64,000 nt of DNA from Uloborus plumipes (lineage: Eukaryota > Arthropoda > Arachnida > Araneae > Uloboridae), in contig JAXGGA010001694.1 in the NCBI GenBank assembly GCA_038373865.1, positions 1-64,000 on the forward strand, given 5' to 3'. Of this stretch, positions 34,602 through 45,440 are shown piece by piece. Positions within the stretch are counted from its first letter, which is position 1, and every line of letters begins with the position of its first letter. The position numbers were made by a program, and so were the translations under genes. The notes under the pieces are model-generated. The model saw nothing but the letters and a program-made list of their open reading frames with translations, made no database searches and was not told where the DNA came from.

Positions 34602-35100
34602 TCGGCCGGTCGGCCGATCTAAATTTTACAACTTATGGCGTTGTTATTCCTTCTTTATTTTTTTAGTCGGCCGGCCGGCCGATCTAAATTTTACAACTTA
34701 TGGCGTTGTTATTCCTTCTTTATTTTTTTAGTCGGCCGGCCGGCCGGTCTAAATTTTAAAACTTGTGGCGTTCTTTTTTTTTTTTTAGTCGGCCGGACGG
34801 CCGGTCTAATTTTACAACTCGTGGCTTTTTTTTTTTAATTTATTTTTAGTCGGCCGGTTGGCAGGTCCAAATTTTAAACGTTATTATTTTTTTTTAGTCG
34901 GCCGGACGGCCGGTCTAAACTTAAAACTTGTGGCGTTTTTGTTTTGTTTTTAGTCGGCCGGACGGCCGGTCTAATTTTACAACTTGTGGCGTTTTTTTTT
35001 TTTTTTTTCAATTTTTAGTCGGCCGGTTGGCCGGTCTAAATTTTAAAACTTGTTGCGTTTTTTTTTTCCTTTTGTTGCAACAAGCGGCCTGTCTGAATTT
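34602..35100. repeat. CGGCCGG minisatellite inside the hAT element
   Basis: About eight units of AGTCGGCCGGNCGGCCGGTC followed by TAAATTTTAAAACTTGTGGC and a T-run. Units are about 50-68 bp long, with starts near 34602, 34669, 34733, 34790, 34849, 34898, 34955 and 35023. Open frames across it are repeat by-products. Confidence 0.9.
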
Positions 35101-35203
35101 TACCACTTACACCATTAAAAAAAAAATATGTTTGTGCCGTTTCATCTCATAAAGTCGTAGCAAGCGGCAAAACGGAAACAAAAATTTAGAGTTAGGCCGA
35201 AGT

Positions 35204-35526
35204 TTGTCGTTTCTCTCAGCAGACACTTTTCCTTCAACTGAGAAACTTTTAGTTCCAAAAACATCTTTTGAGTACTTAGCTAAAAAAATTGCAAAATTTA
35301 ATGAAGCTGCAACTCCAGAACAACTAGAGGAAGAATACACTAACTTCGCTCAAAATTGGCCTAAGCTTAGAAAAATTATTAAAAATCAATATGAAATATA
35401 TGAGTCGCAAGAGCAAAAAAACAGTGATGAAAAAGAAGCAGACCATGAAATTGATGAAAAGCTTGCTTCCATTTCTTGCAAAAACTGTCAAAATTGCGTT
35501 ATTTGCTGTTTTAAAGTACTCATTAA
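35204..35526 (+). pseudogene. hAT transposase, N-proximal part (before the piggyBac insert)
   Basis: Open frame with LVPKTSFEYLAKKIAKFNEA, acidic and Glu-rich stretches, and a Cys-containing CKNCQNCVICCFKVL just before the TTAA insertion site. It resembles the region ahead of the dimerisation domain in ZMYM1/52-kDa-repressor-like hAT transposases. The same frame resumes after the insert at 37323, so the piggyBac insertion itself added no frameshift to the flanking frame. An N-terminal BED or TTF finger was not seen upstream, so the copy is incomplete. Confidence 0.7.
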
Positions 35527-37318
35527 CCCATTAATACCTGACATTTTATTTTTCAACGATACTTTGTATACTGGTTAAAAATAGTGTTTAATGGACAGGA
35601 AAAATAGTTAAAAAATTATTATGTAAAAAATAAATTTTTTATTTAAGAAAGAAAAATCGTCCCTAAAAAGGGACGCTAGGCACCAGAGGGTACATACTTT
35701 TTTACCAAAATTTTTTTTCTGCCTACGATGTAATATTGAAAATGACAATTTATAAGAAGAAATAAAAGCAGCAATTAACATAAACTGGGAAGTAGATTCA
35801 GAGAACAAGGAAATATTGGTGTTGTTGAGCATGAAAGTCAGCAAAACATTTGTTCTGCAAACCTACGTATTGCATTTCCTGCATTCCGATAAGGTATTTT
35901 ACTTCAAGGGGCACATCTTACCTGAGTCTTATTTAAAACAATATAACAACTAGCCCCATAATACCTAACTCAGCTCTCTTGAGCTCAATGCATGTTGTAC
36001 AGCGGCTTTTAAAATAAAAATGAAGAGCGGCTACCACCATTTTTAGAGTGGATCAAAACGGTAGTTCCCGATATTTGATGCATGGGATCTTTTTCCCTAT
36101 GCAACGTTTGTATTGAGCAACCATATATATTTGGTTCATCAATTTCAATTACTTTCTTTTCGCTGTTGGACAATCGCTTAGCCTTTACAATAGGATAAAC
36201 TCCATGAAGATTCAATGCAATAGTTATGACATTGCTATTATTCCACCGAACCAATGTAATATTATTTTACCTGTCATCGACATTTATTCAAAACTTCCTC
36301 TCTTTTCTTTTTTGAACAACGTAACTTCAGTTCATGAGCGTTTTTTAATCCGATTCTTGCACAAAACCTTGCTGAGACAAATAATCACGTAGGAGCGCAA
36401 GAGAAGTAAATAAATTCTCACAGTAGAGATTAAAATTGGCATGCTCAGGGAATTCTGAAATTAAATCTGCAACCCCCCCCCTCCTTTCCCAAACAACAGA
36501 CACATATGCAATCCTTGAATTCTTCATTAAGGTGAAATGCTAAGCTTCTGAAACAGCTAAGGGCTTCTTCCCCCCCCCCCAACAGTCAGACTAAACAATA
36601 ATAAACACCTAAATGCATAATGGAAACGTAATGAAATATAAGGAATAATTAGTGTTTTAAAGAATTACATTTTTGAAAAAGCTTTCTTTCAAAATTTACC
36701 TTGAGTATTTTTTGTAATTAAAAAAAAGAAGAGAAAATATTTAAAAACATTGTAAAATTAAGCTTATATATATATTAATTAATTTAATTTAATTAGATTT
36801 TGAAAATAAAATAAGTTTTAAAAATGACAATTATTATCTGTTTTTCAGTCTAAAAACATTTACTAACTTCTTTGATATAAATTATAGATTCTAAGCAAGA
36901 AATCAGCAACGGTTAAACAATGCAGCCTTTGGTGCTTAGCGTCCCTTTTTAGGGACGTTCTTAAATTGCTATAAAATCCTAAAAAAATTTAAATTTACAA
37001 AATTGCAAAAAAAGGTAAACTGAAACATCGATCAAAGTAGCACATATATCAAACACAGATAAATTTACTTGTTAATAACTTTAAAAACTTAGCTTTTTGT
37101 TCGTGAGATTGCGAACGATGTAATTTTTGATAAAGATCATAATCAAATGGCTACAGATCACACTTTACAGCGGTTATGTGCTGCAATCTGTTAATACAGA
37201 ATTGAAGCAATACCAAAGTAATAATTGAACACAATTATTTGGAAGAAATGTTCATTTTTGGAAAATTCAGACACACTTTTCGAACCGTCCCTAAAAAGGG
37301 ACGCTAGGCATTAATGGG
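35527..37318 (-). mobile_element. piggyBac element, 1,792 bp, TTAA target site
   Basis: TTAA at 35523-35526 and 37319-37322. The left end CCCATTAATACCTGAC and right end (read inward) CCCATTAATGCCTAGC match at 12 of the first 13 bases. The palindrome CGTCCCTAAAAAGGGACG occurs at about 35658 and 37286 and inverted, slightly varied, near 36939; two of the three are next to CTAGGCA-like sequence. A degenerate transposase lies on the minus strand (36009-36527). Length is near that of a small autonomous piggyBac, but the gene is broken. A C-run interrupts it near 36473. Confidence 0.9.
36009..36527 (-). pseudogene. piggyBac transposase fragment (DDE_Tnp_1_7-like)
   Basis: The minus strand from 36527 reads ISEFPEHANFNLYCENLFTS then LALLRDYLSQQGF, matching the piggyBac 'FDNFFTS-LL--L---G' block. 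After a frameshifted linker with KNAHELK and KKKREE, the frame at 36254-36009 reads VRWNNSNVITIALNLHGVYP and later IDEPNIYGCS, matching the 'W-DNK-V---S-HG' block that carries a catalytic Asp. In the segment read here the 'W-D-K' Asp is replaced (WNNSN), so activity is unlikely. The N-terminal domain and the C-terminal Cys-rich finger were not found. Confidence 0.8.
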
Positions 37319-37594
37319 TTAAGTACAACTTGTTCAAAGATTGTTATTCAGCTTTAACTACTGCATATCAATATTTGTTAACACTAGCTATTACTCAAGT
37401 GGCTTGCGAAAGAAGTTTCTCCAGTTTAAAGCTCATAAAAACTAGCATACGTAATACTTTAGCTGATGAACAACTATAGTGATTTATGCTCATGAAAATA
37501 GAAAAAGATTCTTCACAAAATATTGATAATGAAGCAGTGATTGACAACATTGCTTTAAAAAGCGAAATTCTAAAAAAAGAGTTATTACATTGAT
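37319..37594 (+). pseudogene. hAT transposase, C-terminal dimerisation domain
   Basis: The reading frame from the N-proximal part continues here with LFKDCYSALTTAYQYLLTLA, then ACERSFSSLKLIKTSIRNTL, the hallmark hAT C-terminal dimerisation motif (C-RSFS-L--IK---R). Two in-frame stops (TAG 37477, TGA 37480) follow ADEQL, where related proteins read on to -LM-. A tail with LKSEILKKELL ends at 37594. The stops show the gene was dead or died independently of the piggyBac insertion. Confidence 0.88.
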
Positions 37595-38149
37595 GTTGTC
37601 ATATTTCTAAGCTACAGTGCACTTTTTAAAACAATATCTTCCTTCAAAAGCTTTTTTTTCAAATTTAAGTCTTAGTTTTGTCGCCACTCTGTGAATCAGA
37701 AGTATTATTTCTTAGTTTTACATATTCAATTATAGAACCTGTATTATCTTTAAAAGTATGCCCATTTTGTATATATGTATAAGTAGTTTCTTCATTTTTA
37801 ATGCAAAATATTGCTTTCCAATGTCATTAAAATGTCATACTTTTTCATTTTTTCCCCGATGCAGCTTTTTGAGTTAATCAAAGTGAACAATTTGCTGGTA
37901 GTTTTTTAATTATGTATAATTAACAGTTTTACTTTTAATGCTAAGGAAGATCCTTCAAGTCTTGAATTAAAATATTCGTCACTGTGAAAATTCCTGCCTT
38001 CACTTTAAAAAATTACTTACGTAACATTTTTTTTAAGTTGAAAAAAAGAAAAAGGTAATAATTTAGTTTGTATATATTATTTGCATGTGTGCTTCATATT
38101 CATTAAAATAATAATTGTAAATAAATAAAAATATTTTAAAATATGTTAC

Positions 38150-39310
38150 CTTCATATGTAGTCAGTTTCTGAAAAGTATGAATATTTTGAGGTTCATAAT
38201 TGCTAAATTTTCACAGAATTAGATTTGTTTTTAGTACGCCACCCTCAATAGTTGTTAAATATTGTAAAGCTAGTTCAATATTAAGTTTTTTTCATTTTTA
38301 TACACAAGGTACTTAATTAATTACTTACAATACAGTTTGTCATGTTGTTAGTTTCTGAAAAGTTTGTAAATAACTTTTCCGATCGGAATGAAAAGTTTAG
38401 AAATCGATCAATGTAAAATTTAAAAATTTCCCTCTTTTTCACGAAATTCTATTTTCTCTTTTTTCTTTAGAAAGCAGTACGCACTTGAAGGTGTCTTAAA
38501 TATTGCACCTTTTTTTCAATGCTGAGCGTTTCTATGTTTTACAAATGTGCATACATTGTTGAACTGCTTATTTAATTCACATAAAACTATAACATTTGTA
38601 CATCCTAAAATGTGTTGTCACTATATTTAATTGTTGTATATGAATGAACTCGAACTAGATATAAAAAAAGTAAGTTAATTGAGACGCAGTTTAAACTTTC
38701 GGTCTTCATTTTCGTTTCACTAAGCAGCCTTTTTAGTTGACGAATAAATAATCCGTTTCAAAGTTCATCTTCTTTACTTTATGAATTTCCTTTAACTACT
38801 TCGTTATGAAAATTAAATCGGAAACTACTTTTTAAAACATGTGATCGTCATATTATTAGTTTCTAAAAAGTATGCTAATAACGGATTTACTTTCAGTAGG
38901 GGGCGATACATTTCTGCGTAAATGTAAATTTAAAGATCGATCAGTGTTAAATTTCTAACTCTCCCCATTTTCACATAATTATATTTTGCCCCAGTTAAGG
39001 TTTCAAATATATACGAAACACCATAGCTTTATTTCAATCCTGTGTATAATATATTCAGTTGAGTGTAAGAAATTTCAAAATCAATGTCGTCCTTTAAGCT
39101 TTTGAAATGTACGTTAAAAATGGATTTACTTTCTATGCATCAAAAGATTTTGTATAAATGATTATGAAGAGGCCAGATCAGTGTTCAAGTTCCATTAGTT
39201 GATCTTTGTCACAATTTTTCTTACGAGAAGCAGTACGCGATCGAATGCGTAGTAAATGTGTACCATTATTTCAATGTTCAATTACTTATTTATATTTATG
39301 TATAATCGGA
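38150..39310. repeat. Degenerate long-unit repeat within the hAT element
   Basis: The segment AGTTTCTGAAAAGTATG or variants recurs at about 38163, 38349, 38858 and 39100. Most copies are followed by ATCGATCARTGTTAAATTT, a CTCTTTTTCACA-like pyrimidine stretch, and AGAAGCAGTACGCRMTYGAA (38472, 39230). Spacing is irregular (about 190-510 bp). AT-rich and noncoding. Confidence 0.55.
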
Positions 39311-39480
39311 GTAGCTGTAAGTATTAAAAATTCGTAGTAGTAATTTTTTTGAATTTGTATACGCATAGTGGTTTTATATTAAATAGAAAAAAATGTTTGG
39401 TTTGTGTGTAAATTTGCATGTTTATCATTGAAATTTTTAAATGTAAAAGAAAGCATAATTTTGAATTAAAATTTACGAAC

Positions 39481-39482
<2 letters not shown>

Positions 39483-39542
<60 letters not shown>
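39483..39542. repeat. (TA)n microsatellite, ~30 repeats
   Basis: Uninterrupted TA dinucleotides for about 60 bp. It abuts a GC-rich insertion at 39547. Confidence 0.97.
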
Positions 39543-39545
<3 letters not shown>

Positions 39546-39546
39546 A

Positions 39547-40068
39547 GGGCCGGTCTGTGATAAATGCCCGGGCCGGTGCGGGGTGCTCCATCCGCGGCTG
39601 GAGGGGTGCCAATCCCCCCCCCCCAAGCTCAATGTCTCAAATCCCCTCTCCCCATTTTTCATAATCCTCTTGTGCTTTTAATTTTAATTTTCATCCCTCT
39701 TTTTTATTTTATTTATTTTTTTAACTATTATTTAATTATTTTTTTAGTTATAAGTATTATTTTTTTATATATTATTAATTTTTTGAAAGTTAGAATTATG
39801 CGCAGAATAGAATCGCTTTTTTCACTTCCAGACATCCCAAGCACACACACACGCACAAAAAAAATAATAATAAAGAAATTAAAGAAATAATTTAAATTAA
39901 AAAAAGAAATTTTTTTCTAATTTTTATTAAAAAAAACAAACTTAAATAATTCATATCAAAAAAAATTAATTAGTTTAAAAAATCCCCCCCTCAAAAAAAT
40001 TGATGACCCAACTGGCACCATAATCTCCCCCCCCCCCTCGTGGGCACCCCTGGGGGTGTAGTCATACA
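39547..40068. mobile_element. Nonautonomous repeat, GGGCCGGTCT start, C-run ends
   Basis: Starts AGGGCCGGTCTGTGATAAAT, with GGGGTGCCAATCCCCCCCC near the left. The right part reads AACTGGCACCATAATC, a C-run and CGTGGGCACCCCTGG. A fragment of the right part recurs at about 44248-44283 (AACTGGCCCCACCTCC, GTTGGCACCCCTG). It appears to have landed next to the (TA)n run inside the hAT element. Confidence 0.55.
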
Positions 40069-40317
40069 GCTTCTTCCTTATAGCTGCAATCCGATGTTCC
40101 AAATGTGCGTTTTACTTTTTCTTTTTCTTTTTTTTGACTAATCAATTTTAATTCCAATGCAGACTAATATCGTAAATTGACACAACTGAGTGATATAATC
40201 GCAAAGGGTTTTATAAATAACAAAGAAAGATACAACGAAGATGGAGAAAAAAATAAGATGCTGAATTTGGTATCGGCTGGGCGGTATTTGACAAAATTCC
40301 TCGTAAAATTGTCGATG

Positions 40318-41358
40318 CACTGTAAAAAAAATCCGGAAACGTTTCTGAGTATGTCGGGCAGCTGCGGTTCATGTTATTTTCAGAAACGTTTCTGAGTATG
40401 TCGGAAGCCCCTTTCTGTTTTTCTAGAAACGTTTTTGAGTATTTCATGCAGCTGTGGTTCATGAAATATTCAGAAAGGTTTCTGAGTATTTCAGAAAGCT
40501 TTCTCAGGTATTTCAGAAATCTCTCTGAAATTTTCAGCAATGTTTTTGAACGTTTCGGAATCCTTTTTGCTGGTACTCTTTTTTTTTTCTTCCACATCTG
40601 AATAAAATGATTCGTTTTATTTTTGTTTTTGTTTTTTTTTTCCTTACCGCTGAGATTAGTAATATTTCATTTTAAAAAGTAAACAAAAACTAATTTAATA
40701 TAATGCTTTTATAATTGTGTAAAAATACAAATTTTTATTATTTGTGAATTTTATTATGTTTTTTAGTCCACCAGGTGTTTTATTATTTGTAAAAGTTGAG
40801 GTTCATAAAAATAGAGTTCTAACATAAGAAACTGGAGGATTAAAATAATAATAATAATAATTTTGTATTTTCACATTATGATTAAAGTATTTTATTGTTT
40901 TTTTTTTTTCTTTTTGGAATAAACTATTGCTCATCTCAGTGGTGGAAAAATTAATTAAACTTATTGAAATATGTGACGTGAGATTTGTATAAAAAAAGTT
41001 ACAGAAAAAAAACTGCAAGATGTTCGAAAACGTTTTACAATTTCAGAGAGAATTCTGGAATACTTAAGAACTCTTTTTGGAAATTTGATAAACCGTAGCT
41101 GCACAATGTATACATAAATGTTTTAGAAAATTACCCAAAGAGGAATACTAAGAAACGTTTTTTGAAATTACAGAAAGCAGATTTCGAAGTTCACAGAAAC
41201 GCTTTTGGAAAGTACAGAAAGTATATTCCAAAATAATCAGAAGCTTTTAAAAATATGCAGAAAATATTGCGAAATTCTCAGAAATATTTTTAAAAACATC
41301 ATGAACTGCAGCTGCCCCATATATTTAGAAACATGCTTTGATATATTTTTGACAGTGT
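40318..41358. mobile_element. ~1-kb TIR element with palindromic internal units
   Basis: The left end CACTGTAAAAAAAATCCGG with inner GGCAGCTGCGGTTCATG is inverted at the right as CATGAACTGCAGCTGCC and TTTTTGACAGTG. The body holds many TCAGAAACGTTTCTGAGTAT-type units, themselves partly palindromic, in both orientations (40335-40560 and 41140-41290). Opposing open frames (40211-40597 minus; 40371-40601 plus) come from this repeat and are not genes. Confidence 0.65.
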
Positions 41359-42534
41359 ACGAGCTTCCTTTTTAAATGTTAAACATTTTAAAACGTACGA
41401 AGGTAGTACAATATGTGTTTGGGCCACAAGAGATGACTAAAAAATATTTCAGTGAATTCTAAACTATACAATATTGACGTTCAAAAAATATATAATAGCC
41501 AAGAAATGTATCTATATTAATATTCAAGAATATTAACATGTTGGAATAGTAAAAGGTGCTACTTTAGTCCAGAATGATATTTTCATATCCTTTATTCATT
41601 AAACAATATAAACTAACCTGCCACTTCAAAGTTTTTGGGCGTGAGGGGGGGGGGACAAAAGGTATGTGCTCGATGTATTTCATAGAAAAAAACATCAAAA
41701 TACAAGCAGAAATGCATAGCATAAAGCATTTCAATCCCAGGGGGTTCATTACCCACCCCTTCCCCCCACGTCCCAAATGAGGGACCTAAAGCAACATGCA
41801 ATAAATTTCAAAAATTAAAACATATACTTACTCTATATTTTCAAATGAAACATTCCATAACACAGCGATGAATGTATGTCTTTATAAACAGCACACAATC
41901 CTTATTCCGAGTAGCAAATTACTTAATGTGCCACTTGTATTCAGAGCATTTTCAAGTGAACAGAAAATGGCACACTCTTAAAATATTCTAATACACACTC
42001 GATTAAAATCTTTTCATGGTATAGTTATTCTTTTGCGCAGCAAAAAATTTCTCACATTTTTCCCCCAATTCCTTTTAATACAGCATTCAAAATAAGTAAA
42101 TTAATTAAAGCACACACAGTAATATTTTAGTATAATTAAAACGAAAAACCGGTGATTTCTTTCGCAGCGAGGAAAGAAATTTAACCAATTAAAGCTAAGT
42201 AGATCTTCCTTTCACTATGAAAAATAAAAAAAATCTGACAGCAATGCAAAAAAAAAACTGAAGTCGCCGCACATTTTATTAGAATTTTCAGGGTGCGTTC
42301 AAAGTGTAATCCATGCGTTTAGTTTGGTTTCGTTTTCCCATTCGAACGAAGTCTGGCGGCTGCTACGCGCAATATGGGGATTCCCCCAAAGGCGCCGCAA
42401 GAAAAGGAACAGTGTATTCTGTTTACGATTAGTGACGTCAATAATATAATGAGATAGATTTTTATTAAAAGGTTCTCCTTATGGTTTAACATGCATAAAA
42501 AAATGAAAGATTGCAGTAACTCTCAAACAAAAAA
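41359..42534. other. Unassigned part of the hAT element
   Basis: AT-rich. G- and C-runs flank 41641-41770, where mirrored frames on both strands have no domain. No gene recognised. Confidence 0.4.
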
Positions 42535-42647
42535 AATATTGCAATGCTGTCCCTGAATTTTCTGAATGTCAGTCCGAATTTGCCGAATGAGGAAATTTTT
42601 TGAGAGGTCCCAGCGACCTCTCATGACCTGCCTTTGGGAAGCTCCTG
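42535..42647 (-). repeat. Fragment of the 15094-15570 hAT family
   Basis: Inverted copy of that element's left end: CAGGAGC terminus at 42647, then AGGCAGGTCATGAGAGGTC and GCAAATTCGGACTGACATTC. Truncated. Confidence 0.75.
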
Positions 42648-43308
42648 ATCTTATTATTATTATTACTATTATCAGACAAATTCGTGCCTAATTTTAAGCG
42701 GACAAATTTCTTAAAGCGCAGAATGAAAACCAGTTTTGATAATGTCAATACAAGTCCCGAGAAAAAATAGGTGTGAGAACAGCAAAGACTTTATGCAGTT
42801 TAAAAGAAAATAAATTAAGCAATGAATAGTATTTACCGGCTTCTGGAACAAATAAAAATAACCCAAACTTCTCTTCGCGTATCATAATAATCTATACGTG
42901 TTTCACACTCTGATAATCCCGTTGAAGTATGCATTGAAGATTTAGTAGTTACTCAGTAAGTGTCTGCTGTGTTGTGAAATTTTCGGAATCTGCCAGATTC
43001 GGAAAATTCCAAAACCCAGAACTGTGTTAGTCCCGTTTGCTGCTCGATTTCAAGCCACATGCTGAACGTACTTTTAATTCAAAATTAAAAAATTAAGAAA
43101 ATAGAATTCCCTTTTAAGAAAACTTAAAAAAAAAAAAAAAAAAAACATCGGCCTTGCATCGGCATTTAGATATTTTTGAGGCCGATGGGCCGATGTTTTT
43201 TTCCATGTTAGCATCGGCGGCCGATGCCGATGGCCGATGGAAAAAATTTCAACCATCGGCGCCGATGCATCGGCCTGGCCGATGCATCGGTCGAGCCTTA
43301 GTATTTTC

Positions 43309-44846
43309 ATTTAGTTGCGTAATATTTTCAAAATTATTGGAACATAATTTGTTACGAAACTACCTATATATGTAGACACAAATCATGGGCATAATAATTA
43401 ATATGTTTCGTATTTAAACTAATTAACATTAATAAAACACTTGCCAGAGAACTGTTTTCGCAACGACTAAGTTGCATACTTTTATCCCAAATGTGACTCT
43501 GAAACTGAACAAAGTGGAGTTTTAACACCGTTCTCAGCAATTTCGGCAAATTCACACTGATTACGTTAAACTTCATGCCAAAAAACATATGCAAGAGCAA
43601 TAGAATTTTTTTGTTGCAGCTTTGAATTTGTGGCAGGGGACTGTTTGAAAAAACTCTGGGCAAAACTTACACGACAATATTAAGTTATAGAAATGCGTAA
43701 TTAGACCTTATTTCATAAAAAAATATAGTTGCATTATTCTTTTTTTAGATATTACTTATCAAATTTATGTAGTATTAATAGGTTTTTGAAATATTACCTT
43801 TAAGTGCTAGACTACACGATTTTGACAGCCAGGGGACTCCGAGTTTAGAACTTAAATAAGTTCTAGATACAAAAGTTAAATTGTTATCTCTCCAAATACG
43901 ATTGGGCTACAAAGTAATAATGCTTCACTTGAATTAAGAGAGATAATTACTTTATTACACTTAATAGTTTCTAAAATACTGGGTCCAAACAGCCAATTAC
44001 GAGTTTACAGAGAAACGCTCATAAGCATAAGGGCATTCTCCGTTACATATGTGTTTATCCTCCGTTCACGTCCGAAATTTTAATTGCAAAAGGAAGCGAC
44101 AAAATAATTAAAAAGAATGTGACCAGCGATATGAGAGTTTAAAGGTGCCTAAAACGAGACCCTCCTCGAAGGAAATCCCCCCTGCCCTAAAAAGAATAAA
44201 AAAATTTATTGAAACAATTCGCCAAAAAATTACAATGGCACAGACCATGCAACTGGCCCCACCTCCTCGTTGGCACCCCTGCAAATTAGCATTCTTTAAA
44301 AGTAGAATTTATTAATTTTCTGTCATATTGCGTAGTTTGTGTAATTTTTGCGCTCCTTTCTTTTATCAATTCTAACTTTTTAAAAAACAGGATTTTTCTT
44401 GCAGGATGTCCGAGGAAAGCTATTTTGTCGCCTAGACAGCCGACTACTGTAATATTTCCCAATGATCAGTATTTTACTCTACTATTACCCAACGGTCGGA
44501 CCACCCTTCAGTTTGTTTTTCCAATGAAACATTAAACTCTTTTAAAACAAAAATCAGAAAAATTACAGTACAATAAGAAAAAAACGAAAGGGAGAATCGA
44601 AAGCAGAATTACGAATAAGGATGCAGTGCGCACTATTTGAAATAAAATCAATCAACTTCCGCAGAGTATAGGTTAAAAACGGGGGAAAATAAAGAAAACA
44701 CGCTTTTTCTTGCAAACATTAGGATAATTTGCAAACATCAGGAGCGAAATCTGACTGAAACTGCAACAGAAATAACAAAGTCTCGAGTTATGTCACACTA
44801 AGAAGTAGAAGAATCGGTCTTAGAAGATAAAGAAATTTCAGTCATA
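43309..44846. other. Unassigned stretch, 1.5 kb
   Basis: Apart from a short fragment of the 39547 repeat at about 44248-44283, nothing is recognised. The minus-strand frame at 43364-43663 has no domain. Confidence 0.4.
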
Positions 44847-45440
44847 GTGCCAAATTTGCCCTCTTCAGTTGATGTCAGAAAAGCGCTTCTTGGGTTTATA
44901 AATAAATCTATTTCAAACAAATCTAAGAAGGTTCTTCTGCCTTTATATAGAAATTCGGTAAGACCTCATTTAGAGTATGCTGTTCAGTTTTGGTCTCCTT
45001 ATCTTAAGAAAGATATTAATTTATTGGAAAGGGTACAAAGGAGGGCTACAAGGTTAGTGGATGGATTTTCTAATTTAGACAATGATTCCAGACTTAAAAT
45101 GCTTAACATGTATAGTCTTGAGCAAAAGAGAACCAGAGGGGACATGATTCAGTTGTTTAAATTTATCAAAATGTTATAGGGTTAAATTTTTGCACGGAAA
45201 GCAGGACAAGAGGTCATTGTTATAAGCTGTTTAAATCTCAGGCTAACCTGGAAATTCGGAAAAATTACTATTTTATCAGAGTAGTGGGAACTTGGAATGG
45301 TTTACCGGAAGAGGCGGTAAGGAGCACAAGGGAGTAGATAGTTTTAAGAGGGCCATTGATCTTCATTGGTGTCTATAATTTGACTAGGACCAGCCCTGTT
45401 GGGCCCAGAGCCTGTTGCTGGTCGTCGCTTTTGTATTTGT
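44847..45440 (+). pseudogene. CR1/Jockey-group LINE reverse transcriptase, 3' end
   Basis: The open frame 44847-45179 contains VRKALLGFINKSI, RPHLEYAVQFWSPY, LLERVQRRATRLV and RTRGDMIQLFKF. This is the well-known C-terminal ('thumb') region of CR1/Jockey-type non-LTR retrotransposon RTs. After a stop and frame change, 45192-45370 gives CTESRTRGHCYKLF, RVVGTWNGLPEEAV and, shifted again, DSFKRAIDLHW, the usual end of such ORF2 proteins. The rest of ORF2 is absent upstream, so this is a 5'-truncated, dead copy. The 3' UTR to about 45440 ends in TTTGTATTTGTAT. Confidence 0.9.

Larger units (their letters stand above)
34236..43300 (+). mobile_element. hAT transposon, 9.07 kb with nested insertions, exact 8-bp duplication
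   Basis: Flanked by GTATTTTC at 34228-34235 and 43301-43308. Ends are TAAGGCTCGACCGATG and its inverse CATCGGTCGAGCCTTA. Just inside both ends are dense GGCCGATG/CATCGGCC arrays (34255-34365; 43147-43290), typical of subterminal transposase-binding repeats. The transposase remnant is at 35204-37594. Insertions in it include a 1.79-kb piggyBac element, a ~520-bp repeat at 39547, a ~1-kb TIR element at 40318 and a fragment at 42535. A possible solo terminus of the same family is at 49687-49710. Confidence 0.9.

Noticed and set aside
34635..35152. Phe-rich, membrane-protein-like frames
   Set aside because: Made by T-runs in the CGGCCGG minisatellite.
39418..39681. Open frame with poly-(Ile-Tyr)
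   Set aside because: Translation of the (TA)n microsatellite.
40211..40601. 128-codon Lys/Ser-rich frame and its opposite-strand partner
   Set aside because: Both come from AGAAACGTTTCT repeat units of a TIR element.
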